This document shows, in pieces, positions 8,817 through 17,708 of a stretch of 64,000 bases of DNA. Position 1 is the first letter of the stretch; each line of letters opens with the position of its first letter. Below the pieces are notes generated by a model. That model was not told where the DNA came from, ran no database searches, and worked only from the letters and a program-made list of their open reading frames with translations. This DNA is from Mesorhizobium sp. (GTDB taxonomy: Bacteria; Pseudomonadota; Alphaproteobacteria; Rhizobiales; Rhizobiaceae): NCBI RefSeq assembly GCF_004962245.1, contig NZ_SUHQ01000004.1, forward strand, positions 124,001 to 188,000, written 5' to 3'. A program made the position numbers and the translations under genes.

Positions 8817-9635
8817 GTGAGCCACGAGAAGCGCACCTTCGAATTCTACGTGCTGGCGGCTTTCTTCGCCCTTTTCGTGCTGTTCCTCTACGGCCCGCTT
8901 TCGGCGATCCTGATCCTGTCCTTCCAGGGTGAGAATGGCGGGCTGACATTCCCGCTCAACGGCGTGTCGCTGCATTGGTTCGGCAATCTGTTCGAGCGCC
9001 AGGCGGTCGGCGATTTCGGCGGCAGTTTCAAACGCTCCTTCGTGCTCGGCCTGATGGTAATGGTCGTCACGGTAGCCGTGTCGCTGCTTGCCGGTCTTGC
9101 CTTTCGCCAAAAATTTCGCGGCGCCACGGCACTGTTCTATCTGGCCGTCGCCAGTCTGGTCGTGCCGTCGATCATCATCAGCCTCGGCATCGGCGTCGTC
9201 TTTCAGCAGATCGGCTTCCGTCCCGCCTGGTACACGTCTGCCTTCGGCGCGCATTTGACGTGGACCTTGCCTTTCGGCGTGCTGATCATGTTCGCCGTCT
9301 TCAACCGGTTCTCGCCGGCCTATGAGGAGGCCGCGCGCGACTTGGGCGCGACCTCCTGGCAGACCTTCGCGCATGTCGTCCTGCCCATGATCGCGCCCAG
9401 CCTGATCGGCGTCGGCCTATTCGGTTTCACCCTGTCCTATGACGAGTTCGCCCGCACGCTGATGACCTCGGGCACCTTCAACACGTTGCCGCTGGAAATC
9501 TACGGCATGACGACGAATGTCACGACGCCGGTGCTCTATGCGCTGGGCACCGTGACGACCGTGTTTTCCTTCCTGGTGATTTTGGCGACGCTCGGTGCGA
9601 TCGTCTATGTCGGCCGCCGCCGGGCGCGTGCATGA
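8817..9635 (+). CDS. ABC transporter permease, PotC type
   Basis: Second membrane subunit of the importer, 272 residues, with the EAA loop YEEAARDLGATSWQTF near 168-183. It starts with GTG at 8817, one base after the preceding TGA and downstream of the purine-rich AAGGAG, so expression is probably coupled to the first permease. Its stop overlaps the racemase start by 4 bases. No unusual feature apart from the GTG start. Confidence 0.92.
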   Translation: MSHEKRTFEFYVLAAFFALFVLFLYGPLSAILILSFQGENGGLTFPLNGVSLHWFGNLFERQAVGDFGGSFKRSFVLGLMVMVVTVAVSLLAGLAFRQKFRGATALFYLAVASLVVPSIIISLGIGVVFQQIGFRPAWYTSAFGAHLTWTLPFGVLIMFAVFNRFSPAYEEAARDLGATSWQTFAHVVLPMIAPSLIGVGLFGFTLSYDEFARTLMTSGTFNTLPLEIYGMTTNVTTPVLYALGTVTTVFSFLVILATLGAIVYVGRRRARA

Positions 9636-10390
9636 GAACCGCAGTGCAGATCCTCGTCGTCAATCCGAACACCACCGCCAGCATGACCGAAACCATCGCA
9701 GCGGCGGCGCGGCTCGTGGCCGGCGCCGGAACGGAAATCGTCGCCGTCACCTCGTCGATGGGGCCGGTTTCGATCGAAGGCTATTATGACGAGGCGCTTG
9801 CCGTGCCGGGCCTGCTGATCGAGATCGCTGCCGGCGAGCACTCGGGCGCGCAGGCCGCGATCATCGCCTGTTTCGACGACACCGGCCTCGATGCCGCGCG
9901 CGCCATGGCCAACATTCCGGTCATCGGCATTTGCGAGGCGGCGCTCAGCACGGCCTCGTTCATCGCGCAGCGCTTCACCGTCGTCACCACGACCGAGCGC
10001 TCGCGCGTGCCGGTCGAAGGGCTGGTGCAGCGCTACGGCATGGCGGGGCGGGCACGCGTGCGCGCCGCGGACATTCCGGTTCTGGCCCTCGAAGATCCGG
10101 CATCGGACGCGGTTCTGAAGCTGCGCGACGAGATCGCGCGCGCCCTCGAGCAGGACCGCGCCGAGGCCATCGTGCTCGGCTGTGCCGGCATGGCCGATCT
10201 CGCAGCCGCGCTGCAGCGGGAATTCGGCGTTCCGGTCATCGACGGTGTCGGCGCGGCGGTCAAGCAGGCCGAGACGTTGATCGCGCTTGGCCTGTCGACA
10301 TCCAAGCGTGGCGCCTATGCAAACCCCTTGGCAAAGCCTTATCGTGGCGCATTGAAATCCTTCGCCCCCGGACCTGTTGCCGCCGAGTGA
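9632..10390 (+). CDS. Aspartate/glutamate/hydantoin racemase family protein
   Basis: Cofactor-independent racemase-fold enzyme of 252 residues. It begins with LVVNPNTTASM, typical of HyuE hydantoin racemases, and keeps two candidate catalytic cysteines: IIACFDD near residue 80 and LGCAGMADL near 186. Such enzymes interconvert enantiomers of hydantoins, amino acids or allantoin. Translationally coupled to the importer (ATGA overlap), it probably acts on the imported compound or its product. No hydantoinase is seen nearby, so the substrate class is open. Confidence 0.88.
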   Translation: MRTAVQILVVNPNTTASMTETIAAAARLVAGAGTEIVAVTSSMGPVSIEGYYDEALAVPGLLIEIAAGEHSGAQAAIIACFDDTGLDAARAMANIPVIGICEAALSTASFIAQRFTVVTTTERSRVPVEGLVQRYGMAGRARVRAADIPVLALEDPASDAVLKLRDEIARALEQDRAEAIVLGCAGMADLAAALQREFGVPVIDGVGAAVKQAETLIALGLSTSKRGAYANPLAKPYRGALKSFAPGPVAAE

Positions 10391-10395
10391 TCGCA

Positions 10396-11232
10396 ATGTC
10401 CCGAACGATCCGAACGCTCGCATCTGACGACGTGGAAACCCTTGTCGACTGGGCGGCAGCGGAAGGCTGGAATCCCGGTCTCGGCGATGCCGTGGCGTTT
10501 CATGCGGCGGACCCCGAGGGCTTCATCGGCGCATTTGTCAATGGCGAGATGGTGGCCGGCATTTCCGCCGTGGCCTATGGCGACGATTTCGGCTTCATCG
10601 GCCTCTACATCTGCCGGCCGGAGAGGCGTGGCGAGGGCCATGGCAAGGCGGTTTGGGATGCCGGCATGGCGCGGCTCGGCAACCGCACGATCGGCCTCGA
10701 TGGTGTCGTCGAACAGCAGGCCAACTACCGCAGCATGGGTTTTGCGCCGGTCTACCGGACGATTCGGTTCGTCGGATCGCCAAATGTTCCGGCAGCTGCC
10801 GACAGCGATATTTGTGCCATAGGACCGGAACTTGTGCCGCATGTCCTGGACTACGATGCTCGGTTCTTTCCCGCTCCGAGGCGATCCTTCCTTGAACACT
10901 GGCTGCGCCCGCCGCACATGGCGCTTGCGCTCGTCAAGGACGGCGCGATCGAGGGATACGGCGTCGCGCGCCGATGCCGGGACGGTTGCAAGATCGGTCC
11001 GCTCTTCTCCGACAGGCTGGACGCGGCAAGCCGCCTTTTCGCCGCGCTCGCCAGCGCCTCCGAATCCGGAAATATCCATCTCGACGTTCCTGAGACCAGC
11101 GGGGACTTTGCAGCCCGGCTGTCGTCCGTGGGACTTCAACCGGGCTTCGAAACGGCTCGAATGTACAAGGGAAAAGTGCCGCAGCTCATGCAGTCCGGGG
11201 TCTTTGCGATAACGACCTTGGAGCTTGGCTGA
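10396..11232 (+). CDS. GNAT acetyltransferase with C-terminal second domain (YitH/HolE-like)
   Basis: Protein of 278 residues: an N-terminal GNAT domain (about 3-130) with the acetyl-CoA motif RPERRGEGHGKAVW near 75-88, then an acetyltransferase-like second domain (about 145-270) of the kind seen in YitH-type proteins. ATG 10396 lies 5 bases after the racemase stop, so it is the last gene of the importer operon. The acceptor is unknown; an amine substrate related to the imported compound is a reasonable guess. The next gene is convergent. Confidence 0.85.
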   Translation: MSRTIRTLASDDVETLVDWAAAEGWNPGLGDAVAFHAADPEGFIGAFVNGEMVAGISAVAYGDDFGFIGLYICRPERRGEGHGKAVWDAGMARLGNRTIGLDGVVEQQANYRSMGFAPVYRTIRFVGSPNVPAAADSDICAIGPELVPHVLDYDARFFPAPRRSFLEHWLRPPHMALALVKDGAIEGYGVARRCRDGCKIGPLFSDRLDAASRLFAALASASESGNIHLDVPETSGDFAARLSSVGLQPGFETARMYKGKVPQLMQSGVFAITTLELG

Positions 11233-11244
11233 GCGTCGACTAGA

Positions 11245-12543
11245 CTAACCTGCCTCATCCAGCCGATCGCGCAGCATGCTTAAGGGGAGCAGCATGTTTG
11301 GCGCATGTCGCATCAGGCCATGGAACGGGATCGGCGACGGCGGCGCAAACGGAAGCGGCAAATCCTGAGGCTTCGCTCCGCTGGCCCAATCCGCAAGCAC
11401 CTTGCCCATGGCTATGGTCATAGCGATGCCACGCCCGTTGCAGGCAAAGCCCGCGATCAGGCCAGGCCCGAGATCGACGATATGCGGCAGGAAATCGGGC
11501 TCGACGGCAGCCATCCCCGACCAGCTGTAGGCGAGCGGCGGCAGTTCGGGAAGCTCGAGATGCCTGGCAAGCCGTCGCCAGATCGCCTGCGGCACGCGGG
11601 CGTCGGCGCCCGGACCTAAACTATGCATGCCTCCCGTTATCAGCCTGTTTCCGCTGTCGAAGCGGAAGGTGAAAAGATTGCGCCTGGTGTCGCCGACACC
11701 TTGCCCGCCGGGAAGCAGCCGAGTGCGTATTTCGCGTGGCAGTGGCGCTGTCGCGACCTGGAAAATTTTCAGCGGGAAGTAGGTTCGCTGCAGCGTGCGA
11801 TGCAGTGCCCCGCCATAGGCGTTGGTGGCAATGAGGACCTTTCCGGCGCGCACCGACCCCGAGGCCGTTTTCAACGTCCAGCCATCCGCCATGCGATCGA
11901 TCGATGCAACACACGTATGCTCGAAGATGCGTGCGCCGGCCTTTTCTGCCGCATCGGCGAGCCCGCGTGCATATTCGACAGGATTGAGGACGCCGCCCGA
12001 CCGGTCCATCCAGCCACCGGGATAGCCGCGAACGCCCGTCAGCTCTTCGACCGCCTGCCTGTCCAGCGCAACGGCCGGTCTCCCGCGCCTTGCCCATTGC
12101 TCGGCACGCGATCTGGTCTTTTCCAAAGCGGCCTGCGAATGGGCTGGTTGTATCCATCCGCTCTGGACGGCGTCGCAGTCGATGCCGTGCCGCTTGATCA
12201 GGTCGAAGACGAGATCGGCGCTGCCGGCCGCGAAATCGACAAGGCGTTCGCCGCGCTCTGGCCCAAGCTGGGCAATGATGTCGTCTGGGTCTCTTTTCGC
12301 GAAGTTCGGCACGACGAAGCCGGCATTCCTGCCGGTTGCGCCCCAGGCGACGATTTCCGCTTCGACGACGGCGACCGAGATGCCTTTTTCGGCGGCATGG
12401 AGCGCGGTCGAAAGTCCTGAGAATCCGCCACCGACAATTGCCAGATCGACATCGAGTGCGCCTTCGAGAGCGGGCCGTTCGCGGCGATTGCGGCTGACGG
12501 CATGCCAGAGGGAAAGGCCGGGAGGCCCGGCAACGTCAATCAT
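11245..12543 (-). CDS. FAD-dependent amine/D-amino-acid oxidoreductase (DAO family)
   Basis: Flavoenzyme of 432 residues. The Rossmann motif VGGGFSGLSTALHAAE is near residue 36, and the ATGRNAG segment near 69 is typical of PuuB/OrdL-type glycine/gamma-glutamylputrescine oxidases. The C-terminal part has SWSGMAAVEPDFLPH and FACNGRGIAMT, the FAD-contacting end of DAO enzymes. It is the last gene of the branched-chain-type importer operon and overlaps the preceding permease by 4 bases. It probably oxidises a C-N bond of the imported compound, giving an aldehyde or keto acid; the divergent aldo/keto reductase could act on that product. Confidence 0.88.
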   Translation of the reverse strand: MIDVAGPPGLSLWHAVSRNRRERPALEGALDVDLAIVGGGFSGLSTALHAAEKGISVAVVEAEIVAWGATGRNAGFVVPNFAKRDPDDIIAQLGPERGERLVDFAAGSADLVFDLIKRHGIDCDAVQSGWIQPAHSQAALEKTRSRAEQWARRGRPAVALDRQAVEELTGVRGYPGGWMDRSGGVLNPVEYARGLADAAEKAGARIFEHTCVASIDRMADGWTLKTASGSVRAGKVLIATNAYGGALHRTLQRTYFPLKIFQVATAPLPREIRTRLLPGGQGVGDTRRNLFTFRFDSGNRLITGGMHSLGPGADARVPQAIWRRLARHLELPELPPLAYSWSGMAAVEPDFLPHIVDLGPGLIAGFACNGRGIAMTIAMGKVLADWASGAKPQDLPLPFAPPSPIPFHGLMRHAPNMLLPLSMLRDRLDEAG

Positions 12544-13520
12544 GACGTTGTTCCGCTCTCACCCGCAGCCACTTTGGCACGCTTGCCGAACCTTGGGCGC
12601 CGCGGCCTGTCGCCGAAGAGGCCGTTCGGCCTGATCAGAAGGATGACGCACAGCATCACGCCGATGGCGACGATCTGCAGCGAGGCGGCGCGAGCCTGCT
12701 GATCGGGCGAGAACAGCACACTGGTGAGGGTCCCAGATCCGGCCCATATCGCCCACACCAGGATGCTGCCGACCACGGCGCCCTTGTTGCTGCCCGAGCC
12801 GCCGACGATCAGCATCACCCAGACCTGAAAGGTCAGGATCGGCAGATAATTGTCCGGCGCGATAAAGCCGGTGAAATGCGCCTGCAGCGCGCCGGCCAGT
12901 GCCATGATGCCACCGCCGACGGCAAAGGCCTGGACGCGGTAGAAACGTGCGCTTTTGCCTAGGGATATCGCGGCTCGCTCATCCTCGCGAAGCGCCTTCA
13001 ACACGCGCCCCCATGGGCTGCGCGACAGATGCTCCAGCGCGAGATAGACGATCAGCGTCACCACCGAGACGACGGCTAGGTTCGACAGATTGAACAGCAA
13101 CGGCGTTTCGGCAAGGCCGCCGAAGGGCCGCGGAATGAAGCCGATGCCGAACGGGCCGCCGGTCAGCTTCTGGGCGTTGAGCGCCACCAGTTGCACGACG
13201 ACGGCGACACCGAAAGTGGTGATCGCCAGATAGTCCGATCGCAGCCGCAGCGTGGCAATGCCGGTAATCGCGGCGGCGACGCCGCCCACCAGCATGGCGC
13301 CGAGCCAGCCGGCAAGGATCGGCAGGTCGAAGCCGCCGAGGCGCGCGGCATCGTCGGGCGTGGTCAGCAGCGCCGAGGTGTAGGCGCCGATGGCGACGAA
13401 GCCGGCGAGCCCGACATTGAAAAGGCCGGTCAGCCCCCATTGCAGGTTGAGCCCGAGCGTGATGAGCGAAAAGATCAGCGCGTTGGTCAGGAAGAAAGCG
13501 CCATAGCCGAGCAGATCCAT
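12540..13520 (-). CDS. Branched-chain-type ABC transporter permease, LivM class
   Basis: Inner-membrane permease of 326 residues, starting MDLLGYGAFFLTNALIFS. The LivM-type signature GLNLQWGLTGLFNVGLAGF is near residues 23-41, with about eight hydrophobic segments. The start overlaps the LivH-type stop as TGATG, indicating coupled translation. A longer open frame upstream belongs to the antisense side of the neighbouring gene and is not used. Partner of the permease at 13520, two ATPases and the binding protein at 19239. Confidence 0.92.
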   Translation of the reverse strand: MDLLGYGAFFLTNALIFSLITLGLNLQWGLTGLFNVGLAGFVAIGAYTSALLTTPDDAARLGGFDLPILAGWLGAMLVGGVAAAITGIATLRLRSDYLAITTFGVAVVVQLVALNAQKLTGGPFGIGFIPRPFGGLAETPLLFNLSNLAVVSVVTLIVYLALEHLSRSPWGRVLKALREDERAAISLGKSARFYRVQAFAVGGGIMALAGALQAHFTGFIAPDNYLPILTFQVWVMLIVGGSGSNKGAVVGSILVWAIWAGSGTLTSVLFSPDQQARAASLQIVAIGVMLCVILLIRPNGLFGDRPRRPRFGKRAKVAAGESGTTS

Positions 13521-14428
13521 CAGCGTTCTCTCACTCCGAAAAGGCCGATAGGCCGCACGAACAGCACCGTCATCAGGATGATGAAGGAGACGGCAGCGCG
13601 CCATTCGGCGCCGATCAGCTGCACCGCACCGGCTTCGGCCATGCCGATGATCAATCCGCCGAGAACGGCGCCCGGCACGCTGCCGATGCCGCCGAGGATG
13701 GCGGCCGCGAACATCGGCAGCAGCATGTCGAAACCCATGAATGGGCGAATCTGGATGAGAATGCCGATCATGACGCCGGCGACGCAGGCAAGCGCCCCGC
13801 CGACGATCCAGGTGACGCGCACGACCTTGGCGACGTCGATGCCAACAATGCGCGCCAATGCCGCATTCTGGCTCAGCGCCTGCATGGAGCGGCCGGTCTG
13901 GGTGCGCGTCATCAAAAGGTGCACGCCGAGCACGAGCACGGCGGTCAGCAGCAGCAGCGCGATCTGATCGGGGGTGATGCGGATGCCGAAGCCGACGGGC
14001 ATGGCGATCTGGATCGCCCGGCTGAAGTAGGTCGGACGCGAGGTGAAGATGAATTCGAGCAGGCTTCTCAGCGCCATCGAGGCGCCGAAGCTCGCCATCA
14101 CCACGATGATCGCCTGCCCCTTCGCCCGCAGCCGCGCGAACAGCACCATGTCGAGCAGCAATGCCAGCAGTCCGGTGATCGCCATGCCGATGACGACCGC
14201 GGCGATCAGCGGCCAGCCGAAGGAGAGGGGAGCGATCGGCGCGATCTTGCCGAACATCGCGCCGACGGCGCCGACGACGGCGAGCGTCGCATAGGCGCCC
14301 CAGGCCATGAAGTCGCCATGGGCGAAGTTCGAGAAACGCAGGATCGAATAGGTGAGCGTCACGCCGATGGCGCCGAGGCCGATCATCGAACCTGCCAGCA
14401 GTCCGTCGACGACAAATTGCAGGTTCAT
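13520..14428 (-). CDS. Branched-chain-type ABC transporter permease, LivH class
   Basis: Membrane permease of 302 residues with the usual LivH opening (FVVDGLLAGSMIGLGAIGVT) and conserved SNFAHGDFMAWGAY near 33-46. It forms the translocation channel with the LivM-class protein. The gene starts 4 bases inside the end of the upstream livF-type gene, part of a tightly packed five-gene operon read leftwards. Substrate unknown. Confidence 0.92.
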   Translation of the reverse strand: MNLQFVVDGLLAGSMIGLGAIGVTLTYSILRFSNFAHGDFMAWGAYATLAVVGAVGAMFGKIAPIAPLSFGWPLIAAVVIGMAITGLLALLLDMVLFARLRAKGQAIIVVMASFGASMALRSLLEFIFTSRPTYFSRAIQIAMPVGFGIRITPDQIALLLLTAVLVLGVHLLMTRTQTGRSMQALSQNAALARIVGIDVAKVVRVTWIVGGALACVAGVMIGILIQIRPFMGFDMLLPMFAAAILGGIGSVPGAVLGGLIIGMAEAGAVQLIGAEWRAAVSFIILMTVLFVRPIGLFGVRER

Positions 14429-15192
14429 GCAGCACCTCCTTTGCGAGAATGCCGGTCTCTTTCATGATCGAGGCGGCGCTGGCCAAGATAGAGTTCAGCA
14501 ACGACCGGATCGTTCCACAGCTCGGAGGCGACGCCCTCGTGCCGGTCCTTGCCTTCGACCAGCACGTAGGCGCGGTCGCCGATGGCGAGCGCTGCCTTGG
14601 CGTTTTGCTCGACCAGCAGAATGGTGACGCCGGACTTGCGGATGCCGGCCAGCATCTCGAAGACCATCGACACGAATTTCGGCGACAGGCCTGCCGACGG
14701 CTCGTCGAGCACCAGCACCTTGGGATGGACGATCAACGCCCGGGCGACGGCCAGCATCTGCCGCTGTCCGCCCGAAAGGTTGCCGGCGGCGGTCTTGCGC
14801 TGACGGGCGAGATCGGGGAAGGCCGCATACATTTCCTCGATGCGGGCAGGGGTCTCGCGCGGCTTCAGGATGCCGCAGGCGACCTTCAGATTGTCCTCGA
14901 CCGACATCAGCGGGAAGATGTTCTCGGTCTGCGGCACGAAGGCAAGGCCGAGGCGGACCATGGTGTGGGCGGGCGCTGCGGTGATGTCCTTGCCGTCCAG
15001 CAGGACCCTGCCGCCGGTGATCGGCACAAGGCCGGCGATCGCCTTGATCAAGGTCGACTTGCCGGCGCCATTGGGGCCGAGAACGACGACGATCTCGCCC
15101 TTGTCGACGGTGATCGAGGCGCCGCGCACGATCGGCACGCCGGGCTCATAGCCGGCTTCGAGATCGCGGACATCGAGAACGGTTTGGCTCAT
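14425..15192 (-). CDS. Branched-chain-type ABC transporter ATPase, LivF class
   Basis: ATPase of 255 residues with Walker A GPNGAGKS near 40, signature LSGGQRQML near 138 and Walker B VLVLDEPSAGLSP near 157. I use the internal ATG at 15192 (MSQTVLDVRDLEAGY), which overlaps the livG-type stop by 4 bases; the longer open frame to 15300 would run 36 codons into that gene. The second of the paired ATPases of the importer. Confidence 0.92.
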   Translation of the reverse strand: MSQTVLDVRDLEAGYEPGVPIVRGASITVDKGEIVVVLGPNGAGKSTLIKAIAGLVPITGGRVLLDGKDITAAPAHTMVRLGLAFVPQTENIFPLMSVEDNLKVACGILKPRETPARIEEMYAAFPDLARQRKTAAGNLSGGQRQMLAVARALIVHPKVLVLDEPSAGLSPKFVSMVFEMLAGIRKSGVTILLVEQNAKAALAIGDRAYVLVEGKDRHEGVASELWNDPVVAELYLGQRRLDHERDRHSRKGGAA

Positions 15193-15989
15193 GCCGCGCC
15201 TCCGAGATAGGCCTCGATGACGCGCGGATCGCGTGCCACCTCGTCCGGAGTGCCTTCGCACAGAAGTTGGCCGCTCGCCATGACCAGCACGCGATGGCAA
15301 AGCCGCGTCACCATGTCGATATTGTGCTCGATCAGCAGGAAGGTGATGCCGCTTCTGTTGATGTCGCGAATGCGGTCGATGATGACTTCGAGCAGCGTCG
15401 CGTTGACGCCGGCCGCCGGTTCGTCGAGCAGGATGATCGCCGGGTCGGCCATCATGACGCGGGCGAGTTCGAGCAGCTTGCGCTGGCCGCCGGAAAGCAC
15501 GCGCGCCGGTTCGTGCGCAAGACGGGCAAGCGTGACGAGCTCGAGCAGCTCGATGGCCCTCGTCTCGGCAGCCCGCTCTTCGGCGGCGACCCGCCGGGGC
15601 ATCAGGAAGTTGGCGAGCAGTCTTTCTCCGGCCTGTCCCTGCGCGGCCAGCATGACGTTTTCGATCAGCGTCAGATTGGGCAGAGGCCGGGGGATCTGGA
15701 ACGTGCGGCCAAGGCCGCGGCCGATACGGCGATGGGCTGCTTCTCCCGATACGATTACGCCGTTGAGAAGGATCTCGCCGCTGGTCGGCAGGATGCTGCC
15801 GGCCAGCAGGTCGAACATCGTCGTCTTGCCGGCGCCGTTCGGGCCGATGAGGCCGAGTATTTCACCCGGCCGAACCTCAAACGAAACATCGTTGACCGCG
15901 ACGAGGCCGCCGAAGCGCCTGACGACATTCCTGGCCGTCAGAACCGGCGTGCGGGTTTCCGCCCGCTGTCGTGCGGTTGTGTCACTCAT
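15189..15989 (-). CDS. Branched-chain-type ABC transporter ATPase, LivG class
   Basis: ATPase of 266 residues with Walker A GPNGAGKT near 52, signature LSGGQRKLLELA near 166 and Walker B IILLDEPAAGVN near 186. It is the first gene of the leftward operon livG-livF-livH-livM-oxidase and is divergent from the GntR gene at 16127 across a 137-bp gap holding a palindromic operator candidate. The solute-binding protein is encoded at the far end of the divergent operon, tying both halves into one system. Confidence 0.92.
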   Translation of the reverse strand: MSDTTARQRAETRTPVLTARNVVRRFGGLVAVNDVSFEVRPGEILGLIGPNGAGKTTMFDLLAGSILPTSGEILLNGVIVSGEAAHRRIGRGLGRTFQIPRPLPNLTLIENVMLAAQGQAGERLLANFLMPRRVAAEERAAETRAIELLELVTLARLAHEPARVLSGGQRKLLELARVMMADPAIILLDEPAAGVNATLLEVIIDRIRDINRSGITFLLIEHNIDMVTRLCHRVLVMASGQLLCEGTPDEVARDPRVIEAYLGGAA

Positions 15990-16037
15990 AGAACCCTCTG
16001 GCCGAAAGCGATCGTCGCCGCCTTCTGGTTATTGATT

Positions 16038-16062
16038 TGTGATCACACTTGCTTTGATCACG
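16038..16062. promoter_or_regulatory. Candidate GntR operator (TGTGATCACA palindrome plus half-site)
   Basis: TGTGATCACA at 16038-16047 is a perfect 10-bp palindrome, followed by TTTGATCACG at 16053-16062, 15 bases on. Both lie in the gap between the divergent livG-type and gntR genes, where a regulator could control both operons. Functional role inferred from position and symmetry. Confidence 0.45.
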
Positions 16063-16126
16063 CTAATCGGCTTTAATTTCTTCCGCAAGCCGAAAACGGG
16101 CTGGAAACGGCCAAGACCGGGATGCC

Positions 16127-16855
16127 ATGCAGAAGGCCGTCATCGAAAAGAACAATGAAACGATCGCAGCCCAGCTTACGCCGGTCGGCCGCGAAACCGT
16201 GCAGGATCGCGTCTATTCGGAGCTGCGCCGCGCCTTGATCGGCGGCCTTTTCGAGCCGAGCCAGGTTTTGACCATCCGCGGCCTCGCCGACGCGCTGGTC
16301 ACCAGCACCATGCCGGTGCGTGAAGCGCTCGGACGGCTGATCACGGAAAAGGCGCTGGAGGCGCTTCCCAACCGCTCCGTGCGGGTGCCTCCGATCACCT
16401 TGGAGCGTATCGACGATCTCCTGCGCGCCCGCTCCCTGATCGAGGGCGAAGCCATCGCGCTGGCCGCCACCCGCATGAACTCGCGCCAGATTGCTTCGGT
16501 CGAAGCCATGCTCGGCGAGTGGGACGAGATGCGGGCTCTGAAGCACAAGAAGGATATCGACCGCGAGGCGACGCTCAACCAGAGCTTCCACTTCGAGATC
16601 TACCGCTGCTGCGGTTCCGCCGTGCTGATCCCGATGATTGAGAGCCTCTGGCTGCAATCCGGGCCATGCATCCGCGTCGCCATCTACGCCTTTTCCGATG
16701 CCGGCGAGGTTGATACCGCCCACTATCACCGCAGCATCGTCGCAGCGCTTGCGAAGCAGGATGCGCAAGCAGCGCGCGAGGCGCTGGTGGCCGACATCAG
16801 CCGGCCCTTCGCCTTCCTGCGCGACAAGCTCCAATCCACAGCCAGGAAAGATTGA
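16127..16855 (+). CDS. GntR-family transcriptional regulator (FCD type)
   Basis: Regulator of 242 residues with an N-terminal winged helix-turn-helix (about 22-85; the recognition region includes STMPVREALGRL) and a C-terminal FCD domain containing NQSFHFEIYRCCG near 150. It heads the rightward operon and is divergent from the importer operon, so it probably controls both through the palindrome at 16038. The inducer is likely the substrate of this catabolic locus. Confidence 0.9.
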   Translation: MQKAVIEKNNETIAAQLTPVGRETVQDRVYSELRRALIGGLFEPSQVLTIRGLADALVTSTMPVREALGRLITEKALEALPNRSVRVPPITLERIDDLLRARSLIEGEAIALAATRMNSRQIASVEAMLGEWDEMRALKHKKDIDREATLNQSFHFEIYRCCGSAVLIPMIESLWLQSGPCIRVAIYAFSDAGEVDTAHYHRSIVAALAKQDAQAAREALVADISRPFAFLRDKLQSTARKD

Positions 16856-16859
16856 CGGC

Positions 16860-17348
16860 ATGACGACGCCTGCCATCAGGATCACCGGGCCGCGCTCAGA
16901 GCTTTCCGTGACGGCGCTGCTGCTGCCTGAAAAGGCGCCCGAGAACGCCGCTTTCCTGTTGGCCTACCTTGAGCAGCCGCGCGTCGTTGCCGGCATCCAT
17001 GCGATGTGGACGGGGCCGGAAATCTCCTGCCCGGTTCCATCAGCGGATCTGGACGGCCAAGCCTATGCCAGGCCCTTGCCGGCGGAGAATGCAACGCTGA
17101 CGCCGCAGCCGGGCGATATCGTGTTGTCCTATGTACCGCCGCGCATGTGGGGCGGCAATCCGAATGCGATTTTCGACATCGGCCTGTTTTATGGGGCAGG
17201 CGCGCGCCTGCTGTTCCCGATCGGCTGGCTTGCCGGAAGCGTTGTCGCGCAGGTCCGTCCCGAGGAGCGTGACCGGTTCGCGGCCGCCTGCGGCATGATC
17301 CGCCGTAACGGCGCCTGCGACGTCACCTTCACGCGTGTGGAGATCTGA
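16860..17348 (+). CDS. DUF3830 family protein (cyclophilin-like fold)
   Basis: Protein of 162 residues that I match to DUF3830, a small family of cyclophilin-like fold with unknown function, on the basis of the YVPPRMWGGNPNAIFDIGLF segment and overall size. ATG 16860 lies 4 bases after the gntR stop. Members often sit in transporter/oxidase clusters of Rhizobiales. No catalytic residues can be assigned. The stop is directly followed by the next start. Confidence 0.75.
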   Translation: MTTPAIRITGPRSELSVTALLLPEKAPENAAFLLAYLEQPRVVAGIHAMWTGPEISCPVPSADLDGQAYARPLPAENATLTPQPGDIVLSYVPPRMWGGNPNAIFDIGLFYGAGARLLFPIGWLAGSVVAQVRPEERDRFAAACGMIRRNGACDVTFTRVEI

Positions 17349-17708
17349 ATGGCCGGACCAGATGACAGTTTCGAACTCTTCGACCTTCGCGTCGAGGCGA
17401 TCATTCCGGAAGGCAAGCCGATCTATTGCGGCGCCAAGTCAGGTGATTATTTCGAGCTCAAGGGCGAGATGCTGTCGATGCCGGCAGGACAGGGCTTCTC
17501 GATCTATTCCATTGCCGCCGTCTTGCCGCTGCTCGCGGCAAAACAGCGCCCGACCCACAAGAACGACTGGATGACATCGGACGCCGAAATCGCCTGTCCC
17601 GATCCCAATTGCGCCAGCCGGCTGAGGATCGTCAGGACGGGCAAACGCCGGTTCAGCCATGCCGAGACCACGGCGGTGCCGTTGCCGAAGGAGAATGACC
17701 GGAGATGA
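17349..17708 (+). CDS. TIGR04076-like small protein
   Basis: Protein of 119 residues resembling the TIGR04076 family. It has conserved CPDPNC with two cysteines near 87-92 plus GAKSGDYFEL near 27-36. Function is not known. The gene starts immediately after the DUF3830 stop and overlaps the aldo/keto reductase start by 4 bases, so all three are translated from one message. The paired cysteines might bind a metal or be redox active, which is only a suggestion. Confidence 0.7.
   Translation: MAGPDDSFELFDLRVEAIIPEGKPIYCGAKSGDYFELKGEMLSMPAGQGFSIYSIAAVLPLLAAKQRPTHKNDWMTSDAEIACPDPNCASRLRIVRTGKRRFSHAETTAVPLPKENDRR

Noticed and set aside
12540..14501. 653-codon minus-strand frame apparently fusing the two Liv-type permeases
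   Set aside because: Only the part after 13520 is the LivM-class protein; the upstream part is out of frame with the LivH-class gene.
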